DNA from: an uncultured Microbacterium sp.
GTDB taxonomy: Bacteria; Actinomycetota; Actinomycetes; Actinomycetales; Microbacteriaceae
Direction: 5' to 3'
DNA: 64,000 bases
Assembly (NCBI GenBank): GCA_913774665.1
Contig: CAJYHN010000012.1
Coordinates: 186,001 to 250,000 of the forward strand
Part shown: positions 29,947-38,662 of the stretch, piece after piece
How positions within the stretch are numbered: position 1 is the stretch's first letter
Layout: every line of letters starts with the position of its first letter
The notes under the pieces: generated by a model
Databases searched by the model: none
What the model was told of the DNA's origin: nothing
The model's input: the letters and a program-made list of their open reading frames with translations, nothing else
Translations under genes and position numbers: made by a program

Positions 29947-30303
29947 TCAGGCGCGGGTGAACCCGTCGAGGTCGGGGTCCCAGAACGCGTCGGGGTTGGC
30001 GTCTTCGCTCGGCTGCTCGACGGCGATGGCCGGCGCCTGCGGGAAGCGCTTGTGCTGACGCAGCTCTTCCGCCGCCCACGAGAAGTCGGGCTCCTCCCCC
30101 GTCCAGTCGGCCGGAGCGCTGAGGACGTCGTTGCCGACCCCGATGACGAGCTCGGCCTCCTCCTCACCCCCGTCGGTGACGATCGGGATGCTCACGGCCT
30201 CCGCCTGCCCCTCGGCGGCGATCGACGCCGTCAGTTGGACCAGCGCCTCCGCCACGTCGTCCGTCGTGGTCACGGTCTCACCGGCATAGGTCACACTGCG
30301 CAT
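29947..30303 (-). CDS. Hypothetical acidic protein
   Basis: A 118-residue soluble protein beginning MRSVTYAGETVTTTDDVAEALVQLTASIAAEGQAEAVSIPIV, with a strand-rich middle (AELVIGVGNDVLSAP) and an acidic C-terminus containing DAFWDPDLDGFTRA. I know it only as an uncharacterised actinobacterial type; no domain is assigned. It is divergent from the YdeI-like gene. Confidence 0.7.
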   Translation of the reverse strand: MRSVTYAGETVTTTDDVAEALVQLTASIAAEGQAEAVSIPIVTDGGEEEAELVIGVGNDVLSAPADWTGEEPDFSWAAEELRQHKRFPQAPAIAVEQPSEDANPDAFWDPDLDGFTRA

Positions 30304-30429
30304 TCGGCGATGATCTCCTCTCGGGCGCGCCGATGGGGGGCCGGTTGCCCCCGGGCGCCCACTCCGATAGGGCGGGCATGTCGGGAGTCCGCGCTAAGGT
30401 CCGGGTGAGCGTCGGAAAGGACCGCGATC

Positions 30430-31014
30430 ATGCCCGAAGCCCCCGAACTGATCGTCGACGACGCCGCGCGGTGGCGCTCGTGGCTCGACACCCACGAAGA
30501 CACCAGCGACGGCGTGTGGCTGGTGCTCGCCAAGAAGGGCACGACCTCGCCCACGTCGCTCACCTACGCCCAGGCCCTCGACGAGGCCCTCTGCAGCGGG
30601 TGGATCGACGGGCGGAAGCAGTCTCGGGATGCCACCACCTTCCGGCAGCATTTCACTCCGCGCCGCGCCCGCTCGATGTGGTCGAAACGCAACGTGGATC
30701 ACGTGGCGCGCCTCACGGACGAAGACCGCATACGCCCGCGCGGGGCCGAGGAGATCGCCCGCGCCCACGCCGACGGCCGTTGGGAGCGCGCGTACGAGGG
30801 CTCCGCGGCGATCGAGGTACCGGCCGATCTGCGCGCGGCGCTGGACACCGTCCCTGCGGCCGCGCGCGCTTTCGACGCCCTGACGAAGACCGAGCGCTAC
30901 TCCGTCCTGCACCCCGTGGTCACGGCCGCGACGCCGGCCACCCGAGCGGCGCGGATCGCTCGCCACGTCGAACGCCTCTCCGCAGAATCGGCTCCCCCGG
31001 CCCCCGAGCACTGA
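30430..31014 (+). CDS. YdeI/OmpD-associated family protein
   Basis: A 194-residue cytosolic protein of the YdeI family, linked in other bacteria to resistance to antimicrobial peptides, though the biochemistry is unclear. Diagnostic stretches are RWRSWLDTHEDTSDGVWLVLAKKGT, LTYAQALDEALCSGWIDGRKQSRD, FTPRRARSMWSKRNVDHVARL and the late AARAFDALTKTERYSVLHPVVTAATPATRAARI. It is followed 20 bases later by the SGNH lipoprotein gene, possibly in one transcript. Confidence 0.88.
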   Translation: MPEAPELIVDDAARWRSWLDTHEDTSDGVWLVLAKKGTTSPTSLTYAQALDEALCSGWIDGRKQSRDATTFRQHFTPRRARSMWSKRNVDHVARLTDEDRIRPRGAEEIARAHADGRWERAYEGSAAIEVPADLRAALDTVPAAARAFDALTKTERYSVLHPVVTAATPATRAARIARHVERLSAESAPPAPEH

Positions 31015-31034
31015 GGGCCGCCGAGAATGGGCTC

Positions 31035-31754
31035 ATGCGCGCGCGACGATTCCTCAGCCTGATCACCGCGGCATCCCTCCTCCTCCTCATCTCGGGGTGC
31101 GCGGCTCCGGCCGAGGCACCGGCCCCCGCCACACCGGCCCCCGCCACACCGGCCCCCGCGGCGACCGGCCCGGTCGTGTCGTTCTACGGAGACTCCTATA
31201 CGCGCGGCACGGGCGCGAGCGCCACCGACAAGCGCTGGTCGACGATCATCTCGGCCGAGCGCGGGTGGCAGGAGATCAACCGGAGCGAGAACGGCCTGGG
31301 GTTCGTCAACCGCCGCGCCTCGATGGGGCCGGGCCTCGACGACATCCCCGCCCAGGTCATCGCCGACGATCCCGATCTCGTCTTCGTCACGATGGGCCTG
31401 AACGACAACTTCAGCTACGACCGCGCGGCCGACCGCATCCGCGAGACGATCGACAGCGACCTGGAGCGCCTCCGCGAGGGCGTGCCCGACGCCCGCATCG
31501 TCGTCGTCGAGCCCTTCTGGTACACCGCCGACCGCCCGGCATCGGTCGACGTCATCGCGGGCTGGGTCGAAGACGCCGCCGCGCGGATCGGCGCCGACCA
31601 CATCGCGGGGGCCAGCCACTGGCTCGACGGCCACTACGCCGATTCGCCCGACAGTTGGATGGCCGGCGACGGCTTGCACCCGAACGACACCGGGTACGCG
31701 TACATGGCGGAGCGGATGGATGCCGCGCTCCGCGCCCTCGACCCGCCGCTATGA
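31035..31754 (+). CDS. SGNH/GDSL hydrolase lipoprotein
   Basis: A 239-residue secreted esterase-type enzyme anchored by a lipid. The signal peptide LSLITAASLLLLISGC has a lipobox with Cys22. A Pro/Ala/Thr linker with an 11-residue repeat (PATPAPATPAPA) reaches the domain at about 45. Catalytic blocks are FYGDSYTRGTG (Ser), GFVNRRASMGPG, VTMGLNDN (the block III Asn) and GDGLHPNDTGY (Asp and His). The substrate is unknown; cell-wall or plant-polymer acyl groups are plausible. It overlaps the convergent Pr6Pr gene by six bases. Confidence 0.88.
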   Translation: MRARRFLSLITAASLLLLISGCAAPAEAPAPATPAPATPAPAATGPVVSFYGDSYTRGTGASATDKRWSTIISAERGWQEINRSENGLGFVNRRASMGPGLDDIPAQVIADDPDLVFVTMGLNDNFSYDRAADRIRETIDSDLERLREGVPDARIVVVEPFWYTADRPASVDVIAGWVEDAAARIGADHIAGASHWLDGHYADSPDSWMAGDGLHPNDTGYAYMAERMDAALRALDPPL

Positions 31755-32381
31755 CGACGGGGCGCGTCGGGGTCGACGACCGAGCGCCCAGACCGCCGCG
31801 GCCGCGAGCAGGAGCAGGGCCAGGATGCCGACCACGTGCAGAACGAGAGAGGCGAGACCCCGCTCGGGGAGAAGGAAGCCGTACGGCACCCAGCCGTCGG
31901 TCGCACCGCGCACGAGGACGACCGCGACCCACACCACGGGGTACGGCAGCACCCACCACAGCTGACGCCACGCGAGTCGGGGACGATCGGGAGCCGTGGC
32001 GAAGTCGACGACGGCGAGCAGCGGGAAGACCACGTGCAGTACCGCGCTCACCCACGGCGGGGCCGACCCCGTCCCCGGGACGAGACCGTTGTAGACGATG
32101 GCGACCACGATGAGGCACGATGCCCCGATCGCCCACGCGAGGGCGAGGCCGACGGGGACGACCCGATTCGCCGCGCCCCGGGCACCCACGGCGATCAGCA
32201 CGAGCGCCGTCAGGCTGCTCGTCTGATTGGTGAAGTACCCGAAGAAGTCGAAGAAGCCGGGGTCGCCCGCGGCGATGCGCAGCGCGTACGCGAACAGCAC
32301 GACCCCGAGCACAGCCGCGCCGGCGACGATGCGGGCGACCGAGCGGGCGCGTCGACGAGAGCCTGCGGGGTGGGAGGTCAC
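31749..32381 (-). CDS. Pr6Pr family six-TM membrane protein
   Basis: A 210-residue membrane protein with about six hydrophobic spans. The FFGYFTNQTSSLTALVLIAVGA segment after TM1 and the LLAVVDFATAPDRPRLAWRQLWWVLPYPVVWVAVVLVRGAT block are hallmarks of the Pr6Pr (FAR-17a/AIG1-like) group of unknown function. It ends in an Arg-rich tail. Single gene, 40 bp downstream of the BLUF operon on the same strand. Confidence 0.85.
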   Translation of the reverse strand: MTSHPAGSRRRARSVARIVAGAAVLGVVLFAYALRIAAGDPGFFDFFGYFTNQTSSLTALVLIAVGARGAANRVVPVGLALAWAIGASCLIVVAIVYNGLVPGTGSAPPWVSAVLHVVFPLLAVVDFATAPDRPRLAWRQLWWVLPYPVVWVAVVLVRGATDGWVPYGFLLPERGLASLVLHVVGILALLLLAAAAVWALGRRPRRAPSS

Positions 32382-32420
32382 TCCGCGACGCTACCGCGCC
32401 CGACCCGTGCGGCGTCTGGG

Positions 32421-32858
32421 TCAGCCGTCGCTCGAGGTGCGCGCGCGGAACCACACGGTGAGTTCTCGCACGGCGCGGATGCTCGCATCCTCGTCGTCGG
32501 CCTCGAGATCGTCGAAGGTGTCACGGAAACCCTCGGGCGCGGGGGAGGTGGGCACGCCGATGGGTTCGTACCCCATCGTCCACTCGGTGAACCGACGCTC
32601 CTCGATGTGCTCCGTCAGCAGCACGCGGACATCGGTGTGGCGCGGGTCGCGGCGGATCTTCGTCATGAGTTCGTCGACGGCGTCCTGCGGCCCCTCCAGC
32701 ACCTGGAAGAAGCGCCCGCGACGGTACAGCAGCATGCCGGTGAGGTCGTGCGCATGATTGGAGCGGCGGCTCTGCGCGAGCAGATCGTGCAGCCGATCGT
32801 GGTCGAACGGTTCTGCGGCCCCGCTGACGTACGAGATGGAGACGAGGTCGGAGCTCAT
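32421..32858 (-). CDS. BLUF-domain blue-light photoreceptor
   Basis: A 145-residue protein that should bind FAD and sense blue light. Relative to the AppA reference, key residues fall at the same spacing: Tyr10 (SISYVSGA), Asn34 (RRSNHAHDLTG), Gln52 (FFQVLEG), Trp93 and Met95 (WTMGYEPIG). RRDPRHTDVRVLL is also canonical. After the domain (about 100) come 45 residues with an acidic helix and WFRARTSS; there is no EAL, GGDEF or cyclase output domain, so it signals through a partner. The ATG overlaps the stop of the upstream 94-residue gene by ATGA, suggesting that protein as partner. Confidence 0.93.
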   Translation of the reverse strand: MSSDLVSISYVSGAAEPFDHDRLHDLLAQSRRSNHAHDLTGMLLYRRGRFFQVLEGPQDAVDELMTKIRRDPRHTDVRVLLTEHIEERRFTEWTMGYEPIGVPTSPAPEGFRDTFDDLEADDEDASIRAVRELTVWFRARTSSDG

Positions 32859-33139
32859 GAGGCCTTCCCGCCGTCGATCGAGCGGGGGGCGGGGACCCGC
32901 ACCTCGCGAAGGGTGATCTCGGCATCGTGCGAGGGTTGATCGTTGGTCACGGCGGCCATGGCGGCGGTGAGCGCCTCGAAGCGACCGACGAGGCGCGACC
33001 GACCGTCGTACGCGAGGAACGCGCCGCCGGGCTGGCGGTCGATGTACCCCAGGAACACACCGCTCCTGCTGCCGACGTGGAAGCCGTCTTCGACGCGAGC
33101 CCAGACGACTCCGGCGCCGGGGCGGTCGTGAGACACCAT
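32855..33139 (-). CDS. Small protein encoded with the BLUF photoreceptor
   Basis: A 94-residue protein of unknown function. It has a compact, probably beta-rich core: VVWARVEDGFHVGSRSGVFLGYIDRQPGGAFLAYDGRSRLVGRFEALTAAMAAV. A C-terminal strand includes ITLREVRVPAP. I start at the ATG at 33139; the frame is open to 33220 in apparent intergenic sequence. Its stop overlaps the BLUF start codon, so the two are translationally coupled. That coupling is the only clue to its role; it may be the output or adaptor of the light sensor. Confidence 0.75.
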   Translation of the reverse strand: MVSHDRPGAGVVWARVEDGFHVGSRSGVFLGYIDRQPGGAFLAYDGRSRLVGRFEALTAAMAAVTNDQPSHDAEITLREVRVPAPRSIDGGKAS

Positions 33140-33257
33140 GGTCGCCCTCTCTCTACCCGGGATGGAAACGGGCGAGAGCGACCGTACCCGGACCCACCGA
33201 CATCGAAGCGCCCTTGACACATCCGCCCGGGACGCACAGCGCGACCGAGCCGATCGC

Positions 33258-33647
33258 TCAGGAGAGGGCCGCCCGCAGCTGCTCGGCGTCGTCGGTGCCG
33301 GTCGCCTCGACGATGAGCCCCCGCTCGATGCGGTAGAGCGCGAACGAGGCGATGTTCACCCGCCGCCGGGTCGCGGGAAGGTGGGCGAAGGTGCCCGTGT
33401 GCGTGCCGCTGGCGCGCAGGTGCACGGCGAGGCGATCGTCTTCGACGATCAGCTGGATGCGCTTGGCCTGCCAGTCGGGAAAGCCGTGCAGCAGTTCGGC
33501 GTAGTCGGCGATCCAGGCCTCGGCCCCGGCCGGCAGATGCGCGCGACGCACGGCCGGGTGGAGGAAGCCGCGCACCGCCTCGAGGTCGTGACGGTTGAGC
33601 GCCTCGAGGAAGTCGGCGAACCATTCGCGCGTCTCCCAGGCCTCCAT
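33258..33647 (-). CDS. NTF2-like/SnoaL-type protein
   Basis: A 129-residue single-domain cone-shaped fold protein. Typical features are WFADFLEALNRHDLEAVRGFLHPAVRRAHLPAG at the N-terminus, YAELLHGFPDWQAKRIQLIVEDDRLAVHLRASGTHTG in the middle and a final strand pair. Such proteins bind small hydrophobic ligands, or act as ester cyclases or dehydratases. It is short of catalytic clues. ATG at 33647 begins the domain. Single gene at the border between the core-like and catabolic parts of the window. Confidence 0.78.
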   Translation of the reverse strand: MEAWETREWFADFLEALNRHDLEAVRGFLHPAVRRAHLPAGAEAWIADYAELLHGFPDWQAKRIQLIVEDDRLAVHLRASGTHTGTFAHLPATRRRVNIASFALYRIERGLIVEATGTDDAEQLRAALS

Positions 33648-33661
33648 CCCCCCATTATCGA

Positions 33662-33728
33662 GTGGATGCCGCGGTGCCGGCGCGCGCTGCCCCGGAGCCG
33701 ATCGCGGCGTCGGGCCGGCGGCATCCAC
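33662..33728. repeat. Inverted repeat between the NTF2-like and GMC oxidase genes
   Basis: An 11-bp perfect arm pair (33662-33672, 33718-33728) containing GGATGCC/GGCATCC, with a further CTCGAGTG-type pairing outside and a loop of about 45 bases. Probable terminator of the GMC gene ending at 33759. Confidence 0.6.
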
Positions 33729-33758
33729 GGCACTCGAGCGGGCGTGCGGCGGAAGAGG

Positions 33759-35354
33759 TCAGCCCATCCGCGCGTCTTCGCGGCGCGCGGCCCGCAGCTC
33801 CTCGGCCAAGTGCCGCGCCCCCCGCACGGCGATCGCGACGCTGGTGAGCGTCGGATTCATCGTGTTCGCGGTGGGGATGAGCGCGTTGCCGCCGACGACG
33901 AGGTTCTCGAAGCCCCACACGCGCGAGTACGGATCGGCGACCGAGGTCGCGGGGTCGGTCCCCGCGCGCATCGTCCCCATGAAGTGCAGGCTCGACCCGT
34001 TGGGCAGCAGACGCGGCTCGGCGATGAAGGTGCCGAGCGCCCCGCCCGCGCGACGCAGGCGCGTCGTGGCCTCGGCGATCTCGGCCTCCTCGCGCTCGGT
34101 CAGGGCGTACTCGATCGTGAAGTTCGGCATGCCGCGGTAGTCGAGCTCGTCGTCGCTGAAGACGGCACCGTCTTCGACGCGAGGGAACTTGCGCGTGCCG
34201 AAGCCCATGTTCACGTATCCCCACCGGTTCGCGGCCGCGGGGTGATCCACGGGGAGCGGGAACGGCGGAGTCTCGGCGTACATGATCTGCGCCGAGTAGG
34301 GGTGACCGGGCTCCGAGAACGGGATGCGGTTGACCGCGGCCACGGGGTCGGCGGGGTTGGTGGCGCGACGGGCGAGCTCGGCCTCCAGCTCGTCGTCGGA
34401 CACCAGCGCGCTCATGCGGTCGGCGTCGAGTGCGACCGTGCTGATCACGACGTGATGTTCGGTGAGGTAGCGCCCGAGGGGAGCGGGACGGATGCCGGAG
34501 GCCCACAGCAACTGCGGAGAGCGGAACGCGTCGGCGGCCACCACCACGGCATCCGCCTCGACGAACGACTCCTCGCGGGTGCGGAGGTCTTCGACGACCA
34601 GACCGCGCACGCGCGCGCCGTCGTGCTCGACGCGGCGGACCAGGGTGAGATCGCGCAGTTCGAAGCGAGACGCGGTGTCGGTCCCGGGCTCGATGAGCGG
34701 TCCGAGCACGGTGTCGGCTCCGGCCCAGCGCATGGAGCCGTCGGGCTGCGGATCGCCCGCGACCGGCAGGGTGCTCACGCCGTAGCCCTCGGGGAGCTCG
34801 GCCCCGAACTCGCGGTCGAGCAGGGTGCGGATCGCCGCCCCGACGGGTGAGTCCGAGAACGCCGCGCTCTGCTTGTGCAGCAGGCCCTCGGCGGTGGAGA
34901 CGAGGTCTTCCCACTCGTCGTCGGCGATGAAGTCGAGCTTCTCGCTGAACGCCGGGCGCGGGATGGCGCAGGTCCAGTGCGCGCCCTGCCCGCCCACGTT
35001 GGTCGCGGCGGCGGCGGCCGGGAAGTCCGACGCGTGCGCGGAGCCCTCGCCACCGAAGTCGAGCAGGTGCGTGCCCTGGCGTGCGGTGAACATGCCCTCG
35101 ACGACCGCCCCCGCGAGGATGCCGAGGGAGTCGCGGTACTGCCCCGCCTGCGGGCCCTGCGACCTCTCGCGGGCGCGCGCCTTCTCGTCGGGATCGACGA
35201 TGTTGCGAACGCTCTCACCCGGTCGCGGGGTCACCTGGGGTCCGGCTTCGAACATGATGACGCGCGCCTCGGGCAACGCCTCGAGCAGGAGTCTGGCGTA
35301 CGTCGACCCGATGGGCCCGCTGCCGACGACGGCGATGGTGGGGGTGGCGGTCAT
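33759..35354 (-). CDS. GMC-family FAD oxidoreductase (pyranose/C-glycoside 3-oxidase-like)
   Basis: A 531-residue flavoenzyme of the glucose-methanol-choline family, closest in pattern to pyranose 2-oxidases and the C-glycoside 3-oxidase CarA described from Microbacterium. The FAD motif VVGSGPIGSTYARLL starts at residue 10. NVGGQGAHWTCAIPRP (about 125) is the flavin loop also seen in the second GMC protein. The active-site His lies in SSLHFMGTMR (about 457) and the Asn in NTMNPTLTSVAIAVRGAR (about 500). It would oxidise a sugar secondary hydroxyl, the first step of C-glycoside cleavage. It is followed upstream by an MFS gene on the same strand. Confidence 0.85.
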   Translation of the reverse strand: MTATPTIAVVGSGPIGSTYARLLLEALPEARVIMFEAGPQVTPRPGESVRNIVDPDEKARARERSQGPQAGQYRDSLGILAGAVVEGMFTARQGTHLLDFGGEGSAHASDFPAAAAATNVGGQGAHWTCAIPRPAFSEKLDFIADDEWEDLVSTAEGLLHKQSAAFSDSPVGAAIRTLLDREFGAELPEGYGVSTLPVAGDPQPDGSMRWAGADTVLGPLIEPGTDTASRFELRDLTLVRRVEHDGARVRGLVVEDLRTREESFVEADAVVVAADAFRSPQLLWASGIRPAPLGRYLTEHHVVISTVALDADRMSALVSDDELEAELARRATNPADPVAAVNRIPFSEPGHPYSAQIMYAETPPFPLPVDHPAAANRWGYVNMGFGTRKFPRVEDGAVFSDDELDYRGMPNFTIEYALTEREEAEIAEATTRLRRAGGALGTFIAEPRLLPNGSSLHFMGTMRAGTDPATSVADPYSRVWGFENLVVGGNALIPTANTMNPTLTSVAIAVRGARHLAEELRAARREDARMG

Positions 35355-35375
35355 GATCTCTCCTTCGAGAACCGA

Positions 35376-36869
35376 TCAGGCGGGTTGACGGGCGGGGGCG
35401 GATGCCGCGGGCGCGGGCGTCTCGTCCGAGAGGCGTCCCGCGGGCAGCAGCAGGGCGATGACCACTCCGCAGACGTAGACCGCGGCGAGGCCCAGGAAGA
35501 CCGGGGCGAAGACGTCGTGGTAGATCAGGCCGACCTGGTCCTGCACCGCGACGGGCGCCGAGCGGACCGCCCCGGGGGTGAGGGTCGCGGCATCCAGCCC
35601 CGCGGGCAGAGCGGCGGCCACGGCGAATCCGACCAGCCCGCCCACCACCGCGGTCCCCACCGCGGCGCCGATCTGGCGCACGAGATTCGTCGTCGCGGTG
35701 ACAGCTCCGAGGTCGTCGCGAGAGGCCGCGCTCTGCACGACCGCGAAGATGAGGTTCGTGAAGGCGCCGGTGCCGATACCGACCGCGGCCATGACGACCA
35801 TCGGCACCCACAGCGGCATCCCCGCCGGCAGCAGACCCATCGCGGTCAGCCCCACGGCGGCAAGAGCGGTCCCCGCGACGGGGTACAGCCGGTAGCGACC
35901 CGAGCGGCTCACGATCCAGCCGGTGAGAAGGCTGCTCACCAGCATGCCGAGCACGGTCGCGATGGGCACCAGCCCCGAGACCGTGGCGGTCGTGCGGTAG
36001 GCCATCTGCACGTAGGTCGGCACGTAGGCGACCACCGAGAACAGGCCCGCGCCGACGACCAGGGAGAGCCCCAGGCAGACGAGGATCGTGCGATCGCGAA
36101 GGATGCGCGGGGGGAGGATCGGGGCGACGGCCCGCCGCTCGATGACGACGAGGGCCGCGACGCCGACGACCGCGGCCACCGCGCACGCGATCGCCACCGG
36201 GCGAAGAGCGTCGTCGCCGATCCAGGTCACGGCGAGGATGAGGGACAGCAGCGACGCGGTGAAGACGATCGAACCCGGCACGTCGAAGCGCGGGTGCGCC
36301 CCGCCCGGGAGCCGCGGCACCGCCGCAAGGGTGAGCACGAGGGCGATGATCCCGACCGGGAGGTTGATCCAGAACACCCAGGGCCAGCTCCAGTAGTCGG
36401 TGATCAGACCGCCCACCACCGGTCCGACGACGATCGCCACCGGGAAGGCGGCACCGATGACCGCCATGTAGCGAGGGCGCTGGCGGGGACTCGTGACCCG
36501 GGCGACGATGGTCTGCGACATCAGCTGCAGCCCGGCGGAGCCGAGGCCCTGCAGCACGCGCGCGGCGATGAGCCAGCCGAGATCAGGCGCGAACCCGCAC
36601 GCGAGCGAGGCGGCGAGGAACAGCACGAGCGAGACGACGAAGACGCGGCGCGGGCCGATGACGTCGCCGAGCTTGCCGAGCACGGGCAGCATCGCGGTCG
36701 CGGCGAGCGTGTAGCCGACCATGATCCAGCTCATGTGCTCGAGCGCGCCGAGGTCGCCCGCGATCGTGGCGAGCGAGGTCGAGACGACCGTGTGGTCGAG
36801 CGCGCCGAGGAACGAGACGGACAGGAGGGCGGCGACGAGGATCCGCAGCCGCGCGGGAGAGAGAGTCAT
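35376..36869 (-). CDS. DHA2-type MFS transporter (14-TM)
   Basis: A 497-residue membrane protein of the drug:H+ antiporter-2 family. It opens RILVAALLSVSFLGALDHTVVSTSLATIAGDLG (motif D1), with motif A LGKLGDVIGPRRVF after TM2 and motif C around GAAFPVAIVVGPVVGG in TM5. About 14 hydrophobic segments and a 45-residue loop before the last span are visible. Its position next to the GMC oxidase suggests it moves an aromatic glycoside, aglycone or toxic intermediate, rather than acting as a general drug pump; that is inference. The ATG at 36869 lacks a strong ribosome site. Confidence 0.88.
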   Translation of the reverse strand: MTLSPARLRILVAALLSVSFLGALDHTVVSTSLATIAGDLGALEHMSWIMVGYTLAATAMLPVLGKLGDVIGPRRVFVVSLVLFLAASLACGFAPDLGWLIAARVLQGLGSAGLQLMSQTIVARVTSPRQRPRYMAVIGAAFPVAIVVGPVVGGLITDYWSWPWVFWINLPVGIIALVLTLAAVPRLPGGAHPRFDVPGSIVFTASLLSLILAVTWIGDDALRPVAIACAVAAVVGVAALVVIERRAVAPILPPRILRDRTILVCLGLSLVVGAGLFSVVAYVPTYVQMAYRTTATVSGLVPIATVLGMLVSSLLTGWIVSRSGRYRLYPVAGTALAAVGLTAMGLLPAGMPLWVPMVVMAAVGIGTGAFTNLIFAVVQSAASRDDLGAVTATTNLVRQIGAAVGTAVVGGLVGFAVAAALPAGLDAATLTPGAVRSAPVAVQDQVGLIYHDVFAPVFLGLAAVYVCGVVIALLLPAGRLSDETPAPAASAPARQPA

Positions 36870-37064
36870 GCGTGGGGCGCCCGTACGACCGGGCGATCGA
36901 CGCGACCGTGTGTGCCGCTCCGGCTCCCTCACCGGGCGAACGGACCTTTTCAGGCCCCGACGTCCCCCTCAGTATATCGAACTTATGTCGAAATAAAACA
37001 TTAGAGGTTCCCCGGTACGGCGCCGCGGTGTGGGCCTCCGTGCAGTGCCGGAGGCCCACCATCG
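36870..37064. promoter_or_regulatory. AT-richer promoter region of the MFS-GMC unit
   Basis: Holds an AT-rich stretch (36974-37010) with TATATCGAACTTATGTCGAAATAAAA. On the minus strand this contains CATAAG (36982-36987) and CTAATGT, words also found at 57.0 kb and, for CATAAG, at 62.7 kb. Exact promoter elements are not fixed. Confidence 0.45.
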
Positions 37065-37481
37065 TCAGGCGTCGGGCGCGAGGCCCAGCTGCGTGAGGAT
37101 GCCGAGCTCGTCACTGCTCCCCCATCGCTCGACGAGCTTGCCGTCCTCGAAGGAGCTGATCTGCAGGCCGCGGATCTTCACCGGCTTGCCCGTCGGCGCG
37201 TGACCACGGAACTCACCGGTCTGCGTGCCGGTCATGGTGTACGCGAACGCCACGGTGTCGTCGTCCGCGACGAGCTTTTCGACCTCGAGCGCCAGGTCGG
37301 GGAAGGCCGTTCGCAGCTCGCCGAAGAACGCCGCGTACCCCTTCGGACCGGGCACCTGGCCGGGCGCCGGGTCGTGATCGACGGAGTCGGGGGCGACGAG
37401 ATCGTCGAACGCGGCGAGGTTACCAGCGTTCACCGCCTCGCCGAATGCCTGCTGGGATGCGATGTTCTGCTCGCGCGTCAT
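37065..37481 (-). CDS. SnoaL-like ester cyclase family protein
   Basis: A 138-residue NTF2-fold protein of the SnoaL-like ester cyclase branch. Typical stretches are AFGEAVNAGNLAAFDDLVAPDSVDHDPAPGQVPGPKGYAAFFGELRTAFPDLALEVEKLVADDDTVAFAY and TGEFRGHAPTGKPVKIRGLQISSFEDGKLVERW. The conserved His in VDHDP and Asp/His pairs could serve in ring closure or dehydration. Such genes frequently lie near polyketide or aromatic pathways. It stands between the MFS promoter and the aromatic operon, all on the minus strand; 215 bases upstream hold nothing recognisable. Confidence 0.82.
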   Translation of the reverse strand: MTREQNIASQQAFGEAVNAGNLAAFDDLVAPDSVDHDPAPGQVPGPKGYAAFFGELRTAFPDLALEVEKLVADDDTVAFAYTMTGTQTGEFRGHAPTGKPVKIRGLQISSFEDGKLVERWGSSDELGILTQLGLAPDA

Positions 37482-37696
37482 TTCTCTCACCGTTTCCGCA
37501 CCTGCTCGGCGCCTGGGTTCGTGTGGCTGATTGCGAGCGACGGTACGGGGAGGTGGCGATGCGGGGCGGGGGCTTGCGCGGTGGCGTGCGGGGCGGGTGA
37601 AGAGAGCGGTGGGCGGGTGGGAGCCGGTGTCGGCCCGCTTCGTCGAGCAGAACTCGGTTGCTCCGCAGCATGTTCGACGTTCCGTATCCGGTGGTC

Positions 37697-38662
37697 TCAC
37701 CGCGCCCGCGACCGCACCCGGGCCCGCGGCACGGGCGGCGCCGCCACCCGCTCGCCGACCACGTTGACGATCTCGCCCACGCCCTCGATCACCAGGCGCA
37801 CCTCGTCGCCGGGTTCGAGCGGGCGCGGGTCGAGGCCGCCGCGGCGGCCCCACAGCTCGCCGAGGCAGCCGCCGTTTCCGACCGTGCCCGAGCCGAGCAC
37901 GTCGCCCGGCACGACGACGGAGTTCCGCGCGGCGTACATCACCAGCTCGGGGAACGGCCAGCCCATGTTCGACACGAGATCGTGGCCGATCAGCTCGCCG
38001 TTGATGAAGAGCTCCGCGCGCACGGCCAGGAAGCCCTCGTCATCGAGGAAGGGTTCGAGCTCGTCGGCGGTGACGATCCACGGGCCGAGGGTCATCGCGA
38101 AGTCCTTGCCCTTGGCCGGGCCTAACCGCACCTTCATCTCGCGCGACTGCAGATCGCGCGCCGACCAGTCGTTCATCACGGTGTAGCCGAAGATGTGGGT
38201 CGCCGCGGTCTCGGCATCCAGATTCTCTCCGTCCGACCCCGCGACCCCGCCGATGACCGCCGCGAGCTCGAGTTCGACGTCGAGGCGCTGCGTCTCGGGG
38301 ATCGCGACGACCTCACCCGTCGCCCGCACCGTGTGCGGGTTGGTGAAGTAGAAGGTGGGCGCGTCGTACCACTCGGGGACGACCTCGCTCTTGCCGTCGA
38401 CCGAGGCGCTCACACCCTCGACGTGCTCCTCGAAGGCGACGAAGTCACGGATCGAGGCGGGCACGAGCGGGGCGAGCAGACGCACCTGGGAGAGGGGTCG
38501 CGCGAGGGCCGGGTCGCGACGCGCGAACAGCGCGTGCGTCGCCGCGAGACCCTGCGCGAGCACCTCGGCCACCCGCAGCCCGTCGGGGAACGGCACCACC
38601 GTGTCACCGTCGACGAAGCCCTCGCCGACGTCGGCGCCGTCGGCCCACCGCGCGATCCTCAT
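37697..38662 (-). CDS. Fumarylacetoacetate hydrolase family protein (I)
   Basis: A 321-residue FAH-superfamily enzyme, which hydrolyses, hydrates, isomerises or decarboxylates diketo acids produced by aromatic ring cleavage. The N-terminal cap (about 1-75) is followed by IRDFVAFEEHVEGV and the metal site in LDVELELAAVIGGVAG with further acidic residues, FGYTVMNDWSARDLQ and KGKDFAMTLGPWIVT. The LGSGTVGNGGCLGELWGRRG loop is typical. Last gene of the aromatic operon; its start overlaps the stop of the amidohydrolase gene (ATGA). Substrate is inferred to be the ring-fission product or its derivative. Confidence 0.88.
   Translation of the reverse strand: MRIARWADGADVGEGFVDGDTVVPFPDGLRVAEVLAQGLAATHALFARRDPALARPLSQVRLLAPLVPASIRDFVAFEEHVEGVSASVDGKSEVVPEWYDAPTFYFTNPHTVRATGEVVAIPETQRLDVELELAAVIGGVAGSDGENLDAETAATHIFGYTVMNDWSARDLQSREMKVRLGPAKGKDFAMTLGPWIVTADELEPFLDDEGFLAVRAELFINGELIGHDLVSNMGWPFPELVMYAARNSVVVPGDVLGSGTVGNGGCLGELWGRRGGLDPRPLEPGDEVRLVIEGVGEIVNVVGERVAAPPVPRARVRSRAR

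Noticed and set aside
33759-36869. Choline dehydrogenase plus drug-resistance pump
   Set aside because: The GMC protein shares its flavin loop and active-site pattern with the second, deglycosidase-linked GMC protein and with pyranose-oxidase types rather than BetA.
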